Shown piece by piece: positions 36,688 through 49,625 of a stretch of 64,000 nucleotides of DNA. Position 1 is the first letter of the stretch; every line of letters starts with the position of its first letter. This stretch comes from Sipunculus nudus. Taxonomy: Eukaryota; Annelida; Sipuncula; Golfingiida; Sipunculidae. Location: the NCBI GenBank assembly GCA_026874595.1, contig CM049320.1, forward strand, positions 20,593,714-20,657,713. The letters are read 5' to 3'. A program made the position numbers and the translations under genes. The notes under the pieces were generated by a model. That model was not told the origin of the DNA. It made no database searches and saw only the letters and a list, made by a program, of their open reading frames with translations.

Positions 36688-37060
36688 AAAAAAATTACAA
36701 ATTGATTAAAACAGTATTCTTTAACGTTTTTATTTCACTCTGCTTTTACACATATTTGTCTAGGGTTTATTATTAATCCGTAAACATATTCAATATATTA
36801 CATTTTAATATTTTATTTCCGGTGCCTTTCAGCAGGCATTAGACTGCACTTTTAAAGTGCAACAAAGAGGTTCATTTAAGTGACAATATATTGTCATGTT
36901 TTATATTTTAATTACAATATAATTCTATATTTTAATTTTTTTTTCAAATCTTTTTAAAAAAATTACAAATTGATTAAAACAGTATTCTTTACTTCTTTAT
37001 TTCACTCTGTTTTTACTCTATGTTTTATATTTTAATTACAATATAATTCTATATTTAAAA
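36688..37060 (+). repeat. Interlocked local direct repeats
   Basis: A ~37-bp word containing ttacaaattgattaaaacag occurs at 36688 and 36956 (268 bp apart). A second ~35-bp word containing ttaattacaatataattc occurs at 36898 and 37022 (124 bp apart). The two repeats overlap in range, giving an A-B-A-B order. Confidence 0.8.
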
Positions 37061-38627
37061 TTTTTTAAACTATTTTATTTCCCTTACAGACCTCTCCCGC
37101 AAATCTACCGTTGTTCCTATAACAGTCGTGTTCTGTGAACAGCTCCAGAATGAGAAAACGTTTCCTTTCGTAACTTTTATGTCGATAAATACATCAAAGC
37201 CCGCCTGTATTAAGTTGTGTTGGTTGTTTCATTGATTCCTCTGGATTATTTCCCTACACAATACTTTTTACCAAAACTCAGACAGAAAAAAAGAACAGAC
37301 ACGGGGGTCTTCCTTTCGAAAAACTTTTCTTGGTAAGCTTAACACTTGTGTACACAAAATGAATGTACGAGAGTCTTGAATTTTAGAGTATTTTACAAGT
37401 CAATATCAGATTTGTGCTAACCAGTAGATAAAAAATAGACATTTAAATTTAATATCAACTTACCAAGGGCCTAGGTAATGATTGGTTAATTGAATCTTAC
37501 GTTATAGGTAATTTGTCCATATCAGACAGCTTTTTATTTTTTGTCAGTTTCAGAAATAAATACATAAACGGCTAAGAATATAACCTTAGCTAATAGATAT
37601 GCTTATAAAATAAATACAAACATAAGAAAAATACAAGAGCGCGAGTAATCTTGGGTTAAGAATATAAGAACTAAGTCCCATCATAAATGATTTTTGGTTT
37701 CCTTGGTCGCCTGTGTTTGAATATATACTTTTTTTTTATTAGTCGAGGTAGTTTACACAGGCCTTTCGGTCTATCATAACCTTTCAACAGTTTCAAAGCT
37801 GCTCATCCTGCCAGATGTTTGGACCACCTTAACCAAAAGACCAAATGAAATACCGAGCGTCACACACCCTGCCATTCTACCATCAATAGGGGTGCCTAAA
37901 CGTTAGATGAGTCCTCCTAAGGAAAATATGTAGTATAATTACGTTTTAAAATCAAAATATACATCGCTAGTTAACCATACCTAATTGGAAACTGGTCAGT
38001 AAGCTTACCGATAAGCTCGATACTTCTAACAGAATAGATATAATTTCTGAAAATGCATAACATAAATATGTAATGGATAAATTATACTTTCAATAAAGCA
38101 TAATTGAAATTGGATTATGTATTGTATTAAAGTTTGTTTAAATATTGGTAAAGTTAAATCAGCCATTCCAAATATGAGTAGCACTTGCATTCAGCTATCA
38201 TTTATAAAATATTTACCTGTGCAGATGATTAGCTTATATTAAGATTTGAAATGTCACAATATTGTACTTATGATAGTGATCATCTGATCAATGCTAATGC
38301 AAAACTAATCCTTTTTTTATGAATTTGGAAATAATATGATAATAATTGTGTTATTTCTGAAGGAACTGAATCGTTTATTGCATTTAGTTCAGATTTGTTG
38401 TAGTCGAGCCTTAGGATTCGACATGAGTAGAATTGTTGTGTTTAGTGTCTATACCAAAGCAAACCAAGCTTGATAAATTTATCATTGTCATTAAAAATCA
38501 CGAAAACGGCCTTTTGGCCTGAAAACCAGTGTATAGTTGAGTCATTTAAATATTGAGTCAATACATGTACCTGAAATTTGTCAAAAATAAATTTTATACA
38601 TAATCAATAATTGAGATAATATATAAA

Positions 38628-38628
<1 letters not shown>

Positions 38629-38687
<59 letters not shown>
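38629..38687. repeat. (TA)n array
   Basis: About 59 bp with one early GT step, followed by tcgccaggagcca. Confidence 0.95.
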
Positions 38688-38688
<1 letters not shown>

Positions 38689-41166
38689 GCCAGGAGCCAT
38701 GTTTAACTGACCAACCACTAAGAAAGATTTAAATCATCAATAAGAAATGTTTCGCATATAATGTTTATGGTGAAATATTCCTTTGAAAGGAAATGGTCCT
38801 CACAGTTTTTTTAATAAAAGCTAAGCCAATTAGCAGAATTTCTGCTGAAGTCATTTTTATAATGTCAACACAATTGTTAAAAATACAAAATGTACGTGTT
38901 TGCAGAGAAAAACTGTCCCTTTAGGAACCGATGAAATGTATTGAAGTAGGTCCTTAAATTAGCGCAGTATAAGCTCCCGCAAAAATTGTAATATTGTCAA
39001 TTCGTAAAGGTTCGGTCTGAATAAATAATCTTACAATTTGCTGTAAGGAATGTTATTTTCCAGTTCTTACTATGGTTTTGTAATTAGATAATATGAATGA
39101 TAATTCCCCAATATCAGAAGCGATAATGTTTTACCAATTAGTTAAAAGTTGAACACCTGGGTCGGAGGATAACTGCTACGCTGTTCTACGTTGAAATGAT
39201 TTAAGTTTGTCATAGATTCGGGGTTAGCCTTCCACACCATATTTTCCGTGCAGCTGCCGATAATCCACAGCTTAAACTAATTTCAGTGTCTTGCTTTATC
39301 CTCAAAGGAACAATATATGCGTCCTGAATGCATGGGGCAGTCGTTTATTTGCATCACAGATGTGCAAGCAGTGAATCGATATAACAAAGAGAAAATAATA
39401 CGCTGTCCCATCATTCAACGCATACACTGGTGTAACAAGACTTTTAAAGCAGCTCAAACGGAAATCTATTACGTCAGGATGACTCAGATATAAATCTGTC
39501 AAACCGGATGTGAAAAATTAATCAATATGTAGCGCTTGTGAATGTTTCTGGGGAAGTGAACATCAATTATTTTAAATCTTAATGAACAGAAAGAGGCTAA
39601 AAAGTGTTTGATAAAATTATGAAAAAGCAAAAGGCTAATGCGTATTAAATAAAATAATTTCTTGAGCTTTCAATAAAAGTTAGTCGCAGTGTGCACATCC
39701 TGAGGTGAACATGTTGTTTGATTTGTTCATATTCATATAAATCAGTCGAACCCGATATTTATAAATAATAAATTTGCCATTTACATCACGTGCTCTAACC
39801 AAAAATAAATAGCGACCTCTGAAGTCCGCACATGCGCAGTCAACCGATCACATGATTCTGTCAACTTGTCAGAGTGGACACTGGTACCGTTTAGCTTGAA
39901 TATAACAGTGCTTGTACGTCTTTCACAGGGGCCTGAAAAATCTTTTGTCACCACGCATTATATGCAGTTCCCAGATTTTCCCAGATCTAAACTGGGCGGG
40001 GGTTCCATAAATGTTACAAATAAGACCGGGGAGTTTTCTCATTTTATTATTTTCTGTATCTACTTTTTTTATATTTTCAGATAATCTGAACGTTAATTAT
40101 TTTAAATGGTTTGATGATGGATAAAATTTGCTAATGTGATCAAATGTACTCACTGATGCAGTGTTGCTATATTTTATAACATGAAAACAGCACACATGAC
40201 CAAAAATATTTCTCTAAACGGTCAAGACATATTAAACATTTTGTAAAAAGGAATAATGCCTTCGTGTTTTGTTTGGGTTGTATCATTTAAAAAATATTCA
40301 TCCGTTATATCTACCGTTTGTTCGTGATATGAATGACATAAGTATTTACATGTTCGATATTTTTTAACAGGCTGTGAAAGAACTCAAGTGGTGTAATCAC
40401 CAAGTTGAGAGAACTTTTATTAAACAGACTAAAAATTTACATCAATATAAAACAAACATTTTGAAACAACGAATAGTTATACTTATAGCATATCATTTTA
40501 GCATTATTTGATCTCTTTATAAACAGATAGTTATATACCGTTTATAACTATATTTAAATGTTGGAAAACTTAGCAAAATGGCACAAGGGTACAAATATCT
40601 TAATCTACAGTCCAGCACTTTACGGGGTTGTTTCACATTACAATACAGAGAGTTGTTTAAACAAAGGATCTGACAATCCAAGCAAATTTTGCAGTTACGG
40701 CACCATTCCCACTTGTTTAATCCTGTAGCGACTCAGATCGATATATTCGAGCAAGTATTTTTTCTGATGGCCTTTAAGCTTTGGTGGAATGAAGCAGGAG
40801 GATTTTACGCTGTCAAAATAGTACACCTAGTTTTCACAGAGATAAAAATTTGCTAGCTAAGAGTAGCTTCAATCTTCAAATTATATTTTAATGGAATTTG
40901 TATTGTACACTCCTTTAAAGTAAAATAATGGAATTTTGTCACGCAATCTCGTCAATCTTCAACTTGAACTTGCAACACACAACAGACCGCGTTTTGTGTG
41001 CATAGCTTACGAACTGATTTGTGTAGATATAATATAAAGCCATATATACCTACGAAACTATGGCATATGTCCGTTGCAGATATTTACAAAGATGATGTAA
41101 ATCCACTAAAACAAAAAATATTAAGGAAAATATGGGCAATCATTTCGATAGACATATATTCATTCG

Positions 41167-41226
<60 letters not shown>
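41167..41226. repeat. Compound (AC)n(AT)n array
   Basis: About 20 bp of AC followed by about 40 bp of AT. Beta has only a short acacacacac then tatata at the matching place (25910-25930). Confidence 0.95.
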
Positions 41227-41228
<2 letters not shown>

Positions 41229-41985
41229 AATTTGGATATGAAATCGTACTGAAAAGGTTTTACCGGCCATATTATAATCTTCACAGTATGTCATTATCAT
41301 CCGTTCTATAAAGAAGTCCTGAATCGAAATATCGATACGTATTAATACACTATGGTTATACGATTCCTGATATCCTTTTTTGTATTCGTCGTATCAAGGG
41401 GACAAAATGACTGTTGATAAAAATTGTTATAAACACAATCCGAACACAATATAAGGCTTAAGTTACTTTAAAGTTGTCCATTTATCTGCCTTTTAAAACA
41501 GAATTTATGTGATTTCTGGCTTCATCTGTGTAAATATAAATGATCCAAAGGTAATTAGGTTTATGAAATAACTTGTAAGGTCGCCGTAGAAGATGTATGA
41601 ACTTGGTAATCAACAAATTGGAAAACATGTAACCTACTGTGGTAGGTTGTATATAAACAGATGTAGAAAGGTCACTTGTTAATAAACGATATTTGCAAAG
41701 ACCTTGCCTATTTGACTTAGATGCTATTGTTTAATTTTTTTTTTATTTTTGCGGGCCCCCACATATTATAAACACGTGAATATTACAAAACAAGCGGCTT
41801 GTGTGCGGTGATATCCACGTTTTCTGGTCTTTCTTTATAAAGGCTCGAAGGCGATTACCTTCATAAAGGTCAGATACGTGACTGCGCCCTTTTAAATTTA
41901 TGTTTTTCTTTGAAGACATAAATTCACGTATTATCGCAAGTATTTTTGTAGTCAAGGCGACACACGGAATACAGGTGACATTTAA

Positions 41986-43302
41986 TCTATGTCTGTAAAT
42001 ATTGTAAACCTTAAACTTATTATCACATGAAACAATGGACAATTTTAAAGGCAAACGTATAAAAATAACTTCTATTCGCTTTTAAAAAGAAATTAAAAAG
42101 TTATCTGAAAATATAAGAAATGTCACCTCAATTCTGTGACCTTCAGTCCATAGACAATATATTCGCTGTCACAACAAGTTGTCAAAACCTATTTAGGAGT
42201 TAGGGCGACATTGGCATATAATATTACGTAATTATACATATGTTGCCCTAATTTAAGCCTTTTGGCTTTATGTACATGGCAAAGTTATTCAAAGCTTCAT
42301 CTTGTGTTGACGTGGGAAATAACATTAAGTTCCCTGATTCTCGTTTCGGCGATGTACAAATAAATTGAGGAAGAATGTACAAGAAATACTTACATGATCA
42401 CACATTTATTGTAGTTTGGGATAGCTGATTGCATCATATTAAATGAAATCAAAAAGCCGGCGACCATACCGTGTCGTCGTGTATGTTTGTTTGCCGTCTC
42501 TCCACATTTTTTCTAAGACATTCCAAAGGACAGGGTCTTCAAACTTTGTCAGTATTGACCATTATTCACTTCTTCCTACCCATTGTCTACAGGAAGCCTT
42601 GGAGAACATTATGAACTGTAAAGGTGTGTGCTTATTTATTAGAAAGCTTGATGCTAACGCTATCTACCTAAACCCCATAACTTTTCTAATTGCCTCTCAG
42701 GGTCGGTAGGCTGCCAGCCGGGAAGGGTCCTATAACTGTTTACGGCAGACTTGGGATAAAACCCCGGCAGGAAATAAAAAGAAATTGGCATATAGGGTGA
42801 AGAACCTGTTAAATATGACAATAATTCATATTTCATCACATTTTTCATTTAAAAAATATGCAATATGGAAATTACTTATTTATAACTATCATTCATTTGA
42901 TGAAGAAGTTAAGATAAATAATTTCACAGGAAAATGAGGTATGTTCCTTTTATTTCAATCAATATTTACTACTGTTTGTTCTTTTCAATAATACAAAACA
43001 GTATATTTATGTTTTTTCTTGAAAGTAAAATACAAGATGAAATAGGAACACCTTTCAGTTAAGCATAAGATCTCATTTTTGTTGTTAAAATCATTCCCAG
43101 TACTAATAAATCCGTGCAGTTTTAAAAAATCTGCACTTATTTGAAATATAAAACATATATCAAAATATACTCCAATAAATATATGCATAACTGTCGTTAA
43201 TTGTTCACTTTTTAATCACGTGTGCATCCAGTGCACATCAGCTTTTATCCGCTTTACAGTGTTTCAAGGCTCCGTTCAAGTAAAACCGGTGATCACTCCG
43301 AA
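41986..43302. other. Spacer and 3' flank of gene copy 2
   Basis: From about 42280 it aligns with the 3' flank of copies 1 and 3 (7950-8890; 50540-51480), sharing gccggcgacca and gtcttcaaactttgtca. An imperfect inverted repeat (42200-42210 with 42241-42251) lies left of that. No gene seen. Confidence 0.6.
42200..42251. repeat. Inverted repeat, 11-bp arms
   Basis: ttagggcgaca and tgttgccctaa, one mismatch, 30-nt loop. Could fold as a hairpin; no transcript evidence. Confidence 0.5.
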
Positions 43303-44804
43303 GCTAAAATATTTACGATGCCAAGAGAATAAAACCTCACTGCCTCTCCATGAGGCTGAAAGATACGGATATTGATTGTAGACTTCATTCGCTCAGAGTT
43401 GTCAAAGTCCGAGAAGCAAGAGAATCCACAGTGTGTGTGCTCTCAAAATGGTTCTCTAAGCGACACAGCCGGTAAAGGACTCCTCTTCCTTCTTCTTCAG
43501 CATATATTGGCCAGTAAACATAGACATGGTCACACCCAGTGTCTCTTACAGACACATTCACAGAGAGGTCGGGCAGAGGGTAAAAAAGGTAGTCAAGATG
43601 AACACTGAGTATTCCAGGAGGATGAAAAGGTACCTGGACAAATGTACGAGACAGGCTACCCTCAGGAAATCTGGGATCTCTCTCAATAAGTTTAATGATT
43701 GGACCTGATGAAAACTCATGTTAAAGGATTTCAGATAAAATAGATTTGTATAGTATTTAATTAACGTGTAAACCGGCATGATCAGAACATTTGCCATAAA
43801 AAAAATATATCAACGAAAAAAGTTTAATGATTATCAATACAAAATTGAACAAAATAGCAATTAGTTGATAATAAACTACTTAATAACATCGTTTGAGTTT
43901 AACCAAAATGGCCTTTGTTCCTCACTTTAGCCGGTTTTTCGTCACGACATACCCTTAATTGAGGCCAAAGTCACAGACAAGCTGTACATGACAAGGTTCA
44001 GCCTTAAGAACACAGCAGGCCCCACTTGTGCGTGGAACTATACCGACACCATTAATATGACCGACACTGGCTTCGTATTTCTCATTTTCGAGTATCGTAA
44101 ACACCTTGAAACATATATATATATCAGGCTAATAGTGCTACACTGGTTATCTATAATCCTCACACTTTCAAAACATACTGTAACTGGAAATATATTTAAA
44201 TGATATTTTGTATTATTTACATAAGCAACATTTAACATAATAAAACAAATTAATTAATTTATATTAATTTTTCTTATATTTTATATTTTTATACAAAGAT
44301 ACATATCAGATAATCATTAGATGTTAACAATTACGTGAGGTTAACGTTTTAATTACCAATTAATCTGACAGATAATTCTACATTAGGTCACATATTAAAA
44401 TAAAATAAAATCCTTAGGATTTAAACCTTGTTGCAAAGCACTTGTGTGGTTGACAAAAAGGTTAAAGGAATTGGGTGATATTACATTATAGAAACAATAC
44501 TTTTATTGTGGTTTGCTTTATACAGGGCATTCAGGTTTATATTCTTTCTTCATTCAAATAAAATAGAGGATTCCTACCTGACGGCCCACAGATGTGACTG
44601 TGATATATGATTTGTTGTACAGACGGTATCTGTCTTGTCCTAGGTTATCCCGCAGGCTTAATACTATCTTCCCTGTCTTTTTGGCAACAAATTCCCGGGC
44701 TACGACTGTGCCGGACACATTAATACCAACAGAGGGGAGAATATTCAGATAGTTGCCTTATGTCTCTGGCAGATCCCTGGCAGCGGTAACTGACTTGTAA
44801 ATAA
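43303..44804 (-). pseudogene. Copy 2 of the secreted-protein gene, decayed (exons C, B, A)
   Basis: All three exons are recognisable. Exon C (43303-43704) keeps the acceptor (ttttcatcag) and frame through FVQVPFHPPGILSVHLDY and VYVYWPIYAEEE. A 4-bp deletion near 43450 then shifts it to a stop, and the normal stop is lost. Exon B (43888-44103) has an in-frame TAA after the DFGLN stretch and carries T instead of G just before the donor GT. Exon A (44578-44804) keeps the donor GTAGGA, but its acceptor AG is TG and a CAA codon has become TAA. Most lesions differ from copy 0. It lies 8 kb from intact copy 3, as copy 0 lies 9 kb from copy 1. Confidence 0.8.
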
Positions 44805-44859
44805 CAATATAACAAAGGTAGATTTATTAAGTAGGAAATTCGACCCAGAAAGTTGAAAT

Positions 44860-47556
44860 AACTTTAACTGAAATCAAATGATCAATCAATGACAAGATTT
44901 CTAACCATATAATACGATATTTAAACAAATATATAAGATATGAATTCTTTATAACCATTACAAATTTAATAATGTAATGTCGCTTGTAAACGCTCCAAAC
45001 TCAGAACAAACTTTTACGACATTTTGGCCTTAGATTGTTCAAAAATCAGTCACATATCCGAATAAATAAAGCAATTTTTTAGTGCAATTGCTAAAACAAA
45101 TCATTTAGGCTTTTGCCCGGTAAAAGCCATTCAGCGACTCAGTCGTTTGTCACACAATACACCGTGTATAGAGCGCACCATAAAGATCTTTCACATTGAA
45201 GAGGCACGTGTGTAGACAAATGTATTATTACTAAATAATGTCTTACCAAAAGTAGCTGCGTGTTATATTTATTCTCCTCGGCCTAGAGCAAAGCATTTTT
45301 TTCTGCAAAGGAAATTATGTTCACATAATGTTTCTAAATGATATTCAATTATCTGGGGAAATTAATTTTTCTCCTCGGACCTATATCATTATTTTTTATT
45401 CCTGTGTATGGTGTTCCTGTTCGGCTCATCAAGTGCTTGCAAAGTATTTTTCCCGACAGTGGATATTCGTTTCTTATATCCACATTTTTCCATCCAGACA
45501 CGTATGTAAACTACGTTTGAACGTTTGTTTAGAATGTTCTTGTGTTTAGCACGTATGTTGGCCAGTTCCTTGCCTCCTTAGAAGTTGTAGCTGACTGATA
45601 ATTTCATCAAGGTCTTAGATTTGTTGATTTTATGATACATGTGACTGTAAACCTATCCTGTTTGTCTGTCAGGCTTAAAAGATGTATTGATATTTCTGTT
45701 ATTTATAGGCTTATGCTGATTAACGTCAAGAGAGAGGGTGCAGTGATCAGGATAACTTGTATCTAGCTAAAAGAGATCTCTGGTCACCGTATCACCTATC
45801 AAACAAAAAACACATCTATTGGGGAAATATTTTTTTATCCCGACGTCAAACTTATGGTTTCATGCACACCCTACTTGGGTAAAGTTAATAAATAGGTCTT
45901 CTTTCGCCTAATGAAAATATCATTATTTCAGCAACGCGTTTTCGTGACAAGATAGATATATAAGAAATGAACAAATGCTTCACAAATTTCAGTCCTTAAT
46001 AAGACCATCGTCAATGTATGAATTACTTGTTGGAATAAACAAATTTCCGGCAAATATTATCTTTCGTAAACCAATATTCAACATATTCAACAGGCCGCTC
46101 AAATCTGGGAAGTATCATATATAAGTATTGTAATGTAATGCTTAGCGTCAGCTGTTTTGTAATTTTCTCCTATGTGTTGTGGAACATAAAATGTATGCAA
46201 GTAAAGTGTTCTGGCAGAACAAGCACATTATGCTATATATGGACAGTGGATCAATGTATTTCTGGAAGAATATGGTCACAGTAATAGTTACAATGAGGCG
46301 AAAAGGGTTTCTACTAGGTATTGCTGCAATAATCCTGTACATAATAGATGGCCGATTGTAACTGCTGGCTCAAGTGAAAGAGGTGGGCTCAGAAACTATT
46401 GTTGCAGTTATTGTATCTCTTATGTAGAGGACACCACTGTCTCATAACATAGGCTACGACTAGGTAAGGTTACGGAAAGGAATCTATAGTCAAGTACCCG
46501 ATTTTTTATTATCATTTAGTAAAAGGGATATGCAGAGAAGGGTGAATATAACTGTATATCTTTGTGAATAAAGTCAAGTTTACAACTGTATATAGAAAAC
46601 TTAAAATATATATCACCAAGCTAGTCGAAGGGCGTTAAATCGTGGCATTTTGTTAACTCACACCTGCTTAAAAAAACTTGGTATTTGTAGCTCCGAAACA
46701 CCGTATGTGGGACCATGAATGGTCCCGAGATCAGTATCATAAGGTTATTCCACAGAAACTCTCAGGTAAGGTTAATAAAAAATAAGAATTACATGATATC
46801 TTTAAAAAAGTATTTCTTTCTTCTTCTGTCTACTATTGTTTAAATTTCCACGGGTTATGTATTTTCTATCTTTTAACTGACTTCATTCAATACGAGTTTA
46901 AAATGTTATATGCGTCATTCACGACTTCACCTAAAATTTACATGATTTTGCCAATAAATGGAGATGATTCTTGAAATATATATTTTTGTTTTGTTTCAAA
47001 TGATTGTATTAGTAGTTATAATGATCAAAACTCCTTCCATGACTCGGATGCTGACGTGCTTTCTGTAGGGGTGAATGCAGTCTGTAGGGGTGAATGAATC
47101 CAGAAGACTGGAAGAACCACCAACATTAGTTCGGCCACTCTCGAAGCCAAGTCGGAAATCGAAATCGGGTTGGAAGCTGAGACAGCCGAGTGTATAAGAT
47201 ACTGAATGTGATATTCAATCCTATACTTTAATATTTAAATAGATCCGAGTCTATGTTAGATAATGTGACAGATAAAAAGTGTGATATTATTTCTTTATAG
47301 TAACCGATTTACAAATGTGTCAGGCCAATATGTCCATACCCAGTTAGTATATTACATACAATGGTCAACTTGCTAGAACTTTCAGTTGCAATATAGCCTG
47401 CATGCTTAACCTGAGATGAATATCGATCGCTCAAGTTGATAAGAGTCAGCAGAGGTAATATTATCTCCCGCCTGTGCTTCAAACCCCATTACGTTATTGA
47501 TAAAACTAAGTGGCCGTGCATAAATATGTGACAAGCGAGCTTGCAACACTATATTG
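44860..47556. other. Spacer shared with L (3689-7036)
   Basis: Repeat-derived, no gene recognised. The small frames that look coding in L are shifted or stopped here (for example near 46220 and 47192). Confidence 0.6.
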
Positions 47557-47690
47557 ATTCACTGTAAAATAAGTAACCCAAGGGAATAATATGACAAAGG
47601 TTTCTTTTGCGACATCATGAAAAATTCACTTTAAAATAAATGACCCAAGGGAATAACATGACAAGGGTGTCTGTTGCAACATAATAACAA
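47557..47690. repeat. Two tandem 67-bp units at the element border
   Basis: Units start at 47557 and 47624 with attcact, sharing cccaagggaataa and atgaca. They abut the insertion border. Confidence 0.85.
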
Positions 47691-47873
47691 CCTATATGAA
47701 GCAAACATAACAGAGAGAGAGAAAAAAACATTGAAAAAGGAATATTGATATTCTGTAGGGAGTTTGTGTGTCTAACAGTTACACTTTTGAAAATAAAAAC
47801 ATTAACCCAGCAGGTAACAGCAAAAAATCACAAATGGTTTGACTAGTTTGAGAAAAACATGTTTCCTTGCTCA

Positions 47874-47995
47874 AATAGGTCAAATATTAACCATATTCAA
47901 CATATAAATTGCAATAGGTCAAACTGTTAACAAAGTGAAAAATTGTTACCTCTAATAGGTCAAAATGTTAACAAAATGTCAAATGTTAATTTCCA
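47874..47995. repeat. Short scattered repeat aataggtcaaa-tgttaac
   Basis: Three aataggtcaaa words plus a partial one, each followed by a (t)gttaac or tattaac word, inside the non-coding part of Penelope relic 2. Confidence 0.7.
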
Positions 47996-48298
47996 GTATA
48001 AACCCAGGGTAAAGATTGGGTGGTCCGGAGAAATATAATGAAAATTGACAAATATGGTATGATACTTATAAAACAATAATAATATAAGGTAGTCAGTATG
48101 GACGTGTACAAGATATTTTTCACCAGTGTCCGTAGAAATATATATAAATATATCTCACTTTCTGTTATTCTCTCAGTATTATCTTTAGGCTACTCTCGAT
48201 ATTGCGTGACACAATGGACTGCTAATTTGACCTTATTAATTTCAACTGTTTAACTAAAGTATGGAACTAGAAAACACAGAAAAGCCGATTATATATGT

Positions 48299-48313
48299 GT
48301 GTGTGTGTGTGTC
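48299..48313. repeat. (TG)n tract
   Basis: About 15 bp of GT repeat in the non-coding 3' part of Penelope relic 2. Confidence 0.8.
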
Positions 48314-48379
48314 ACAGTCAGTCTGTGAAATCAATCATTTCATGAAAATTGCTAAACAAATTTTAGAAAAATTGTAGGT

Positions 48380-49480
48380 GGTAGAAAAAACAGGGTCCGC
48401 TGTTAGAAGGGGTTGTTACCTCTGTGCAACTCTCCTTAAATGCTTGAGATGTGGGTGCTTAGTTACGATCAGTGGTGTTCGGTTATTTTTTCGGAGTTTT
48501 CTTTCATACATTTTCACGTGGAATGTTGGTGGCTTTGGTTATATGTTTATCTATGTTATGTCGTTTGTATCCCTTGTTGATGAATACCTTCTTTAGTTTG
48601 AGGAGTTGTTGTGATATTTCTTACAGCTTGACTATAAATGATTGATATGCCGACAAAGGGTGGATGGTAGCTTGGTAGATGCGAACAGTTGTGACGATCA
48701 GTACGCTTACGGTAAAGTGAAGTCTGGATATTTCCGTCGGCTAGTTTAATCGTTGTGTCCAGAAAATTGATTGTGAAATTCTAAAAGTTTATTCTCGCCG
48801 TGGTGCCAAATTATAAATATGTCGTCAATGTATATTGTATAAATTAGTGTTTTAAGAGATTGATTAGCCAAGAAATCTTGCTCCAAGGTAATCATGGAGC
48901 AATTAGCATACTGTAGTGCAATACGCGTACCAATAGCTGTGCCCTTTATTTGCAGATACATATTTTCTTCGAATTCAAAATTATTGGATGTAAGGATAAA
49001 TTCAGCCAAATCAGTACTGATATCCGGTGTTATATCATTATGTTTATTATTATAAATTAGGAGTTTCTTGCATGCCTTGAGGCCATCCACGTGAGGTGTA
49101 TTGGTGTATAAACTATTGTCATCAAAAGTTACCAAAATACTGTCTTCTGGAATATTGTTGATCATGTTAATTTTGTTAAGAAAATTGATAGTATCGCGGA
49201 AATAGCTATAATAATTTTAAATGATAGGCTTTAGATTGGTTTCACAAATCCAAAAATAAGTTCAGTAAGAGTTCCTTTACAGTAAAATAAATAGGTTTGC
49301 GTGGATTTTTTTTCTTATGGATTGTTGGGAACGTGTAGAATATGTTTGTTTTTGGGTTTTAAGGTATGTACTTAAAACGTTCCAGTTGGATGTGTTTTGG
49401 AAAAATTATCATGATTATTTGTTCCCATTCTTTTAAGAATTTTTCAGTTGTATCTCGGTCTATTTTTCTGTAATGTTTTT
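48380..49480 (-). pseudogene. Penelope element 2: reverse transcriptase remnant
   Basis: The 139-residue open part (49165-48746) has ILVTFDDNSLYTNTPH (motif A; the canonical form has D-V-x-S-L-Y-T-N-I-P), IKGTAIGTRIALQYANCSM (motif B) and TIYIDDIFIIW (motif C). Downstream, in other frames, are INFLDTTIKLADGNIQTSLY, YRKRTDRHNCSHLPSYHPP and LKKVFINKGYKRHNI, the thumb and C-terminal part typical of Penelope RTs. Stops and shifts separate these, so it is inactive. Upstream of the open part the frame is heavily decayed to about 49480. Clear family assignment. Confidence 0.9.
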
Positions 49481-49625
49481 ATCATTTTTTAAAGGACCGT
49501 TTGTGGCATTCGACAGTCGACATGGTTTGGGACTATTATTCGAAATGGCGCGCTGTACCATGCACGGAGGGCTGCATTTTGGACCGAGCGACTCTTCGTC
49601 ATAATGTGGATGAGGTCGACCTTCG

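Larger units (their letters stand above)
35645..40905. other. Gamma-only 5.3-kb block
   Basis: Beta joins its flanks directly (near 25590-25640). The first ~150 bp resemble alpha at 17560-17720, so part of it is ancestral and lost from beta. It holds interlocked local repeats (36688-37060) and a (TA)n array (38629-38687). Open frames at 35782-36084, 36123-36326 (minus), 36407-36658 and 39866-40084 have no recognisable domain and no partner copy to test them. Confidence 0.55.
29797..41985 (+). repeat. Gamma copy of the internal duplication (partner 19671-26615)
   Basis: It aligns with beta except for two extra blocks: 29947-30768 (~0.8 kb) and 35645-40905 (~5.3 kb). It lacks the L1-like insertion and keeps 44 bp that beta lost near 33550, also seen in alpha, so gamma is often the more ancestral form. 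No intact gene other than one exon-like frame. Confidence 0.88.
47557..49625 (-). mobile_element. Penelope-like retroelement 2 relic, R only
   Basis: A 2069-bp block with sharp borders relative to L (L joins ...aaattg and cgtaattcc at 7036/7037). It carries a minus-strand Penelope-type RT (about 49480 to 48380). Its 3' border starts exactly with two 67-bp tandem repeats (47557-47690). No GIY-YIG domain or hammerhead core was seen. No clear target-site duplication. It is a different subfamily from element 1, by its motif C (YIDD versus YRDD). Confidence 0.88.

Noticed and set aside
38688-38702. Word gccaggagcca beside (TA)n, with similar words at 18745 and 56627
   Set aside because: The orientation relative to the TA array differs among sites and the 56627 site has no array; likely coincidence.
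41743-42054. 103-codon minus-strand frame at the end of gamma
   Set aside because: The matching part of beta reads in different frames after the first half, so it is not conserved as protein.
43558-43797. 79-codon minus-strand frame over exon C of copy 2
   Set aside because: It is a shifted frame; the homologous reading is in another frame and is broken by a 4-bp deletion.
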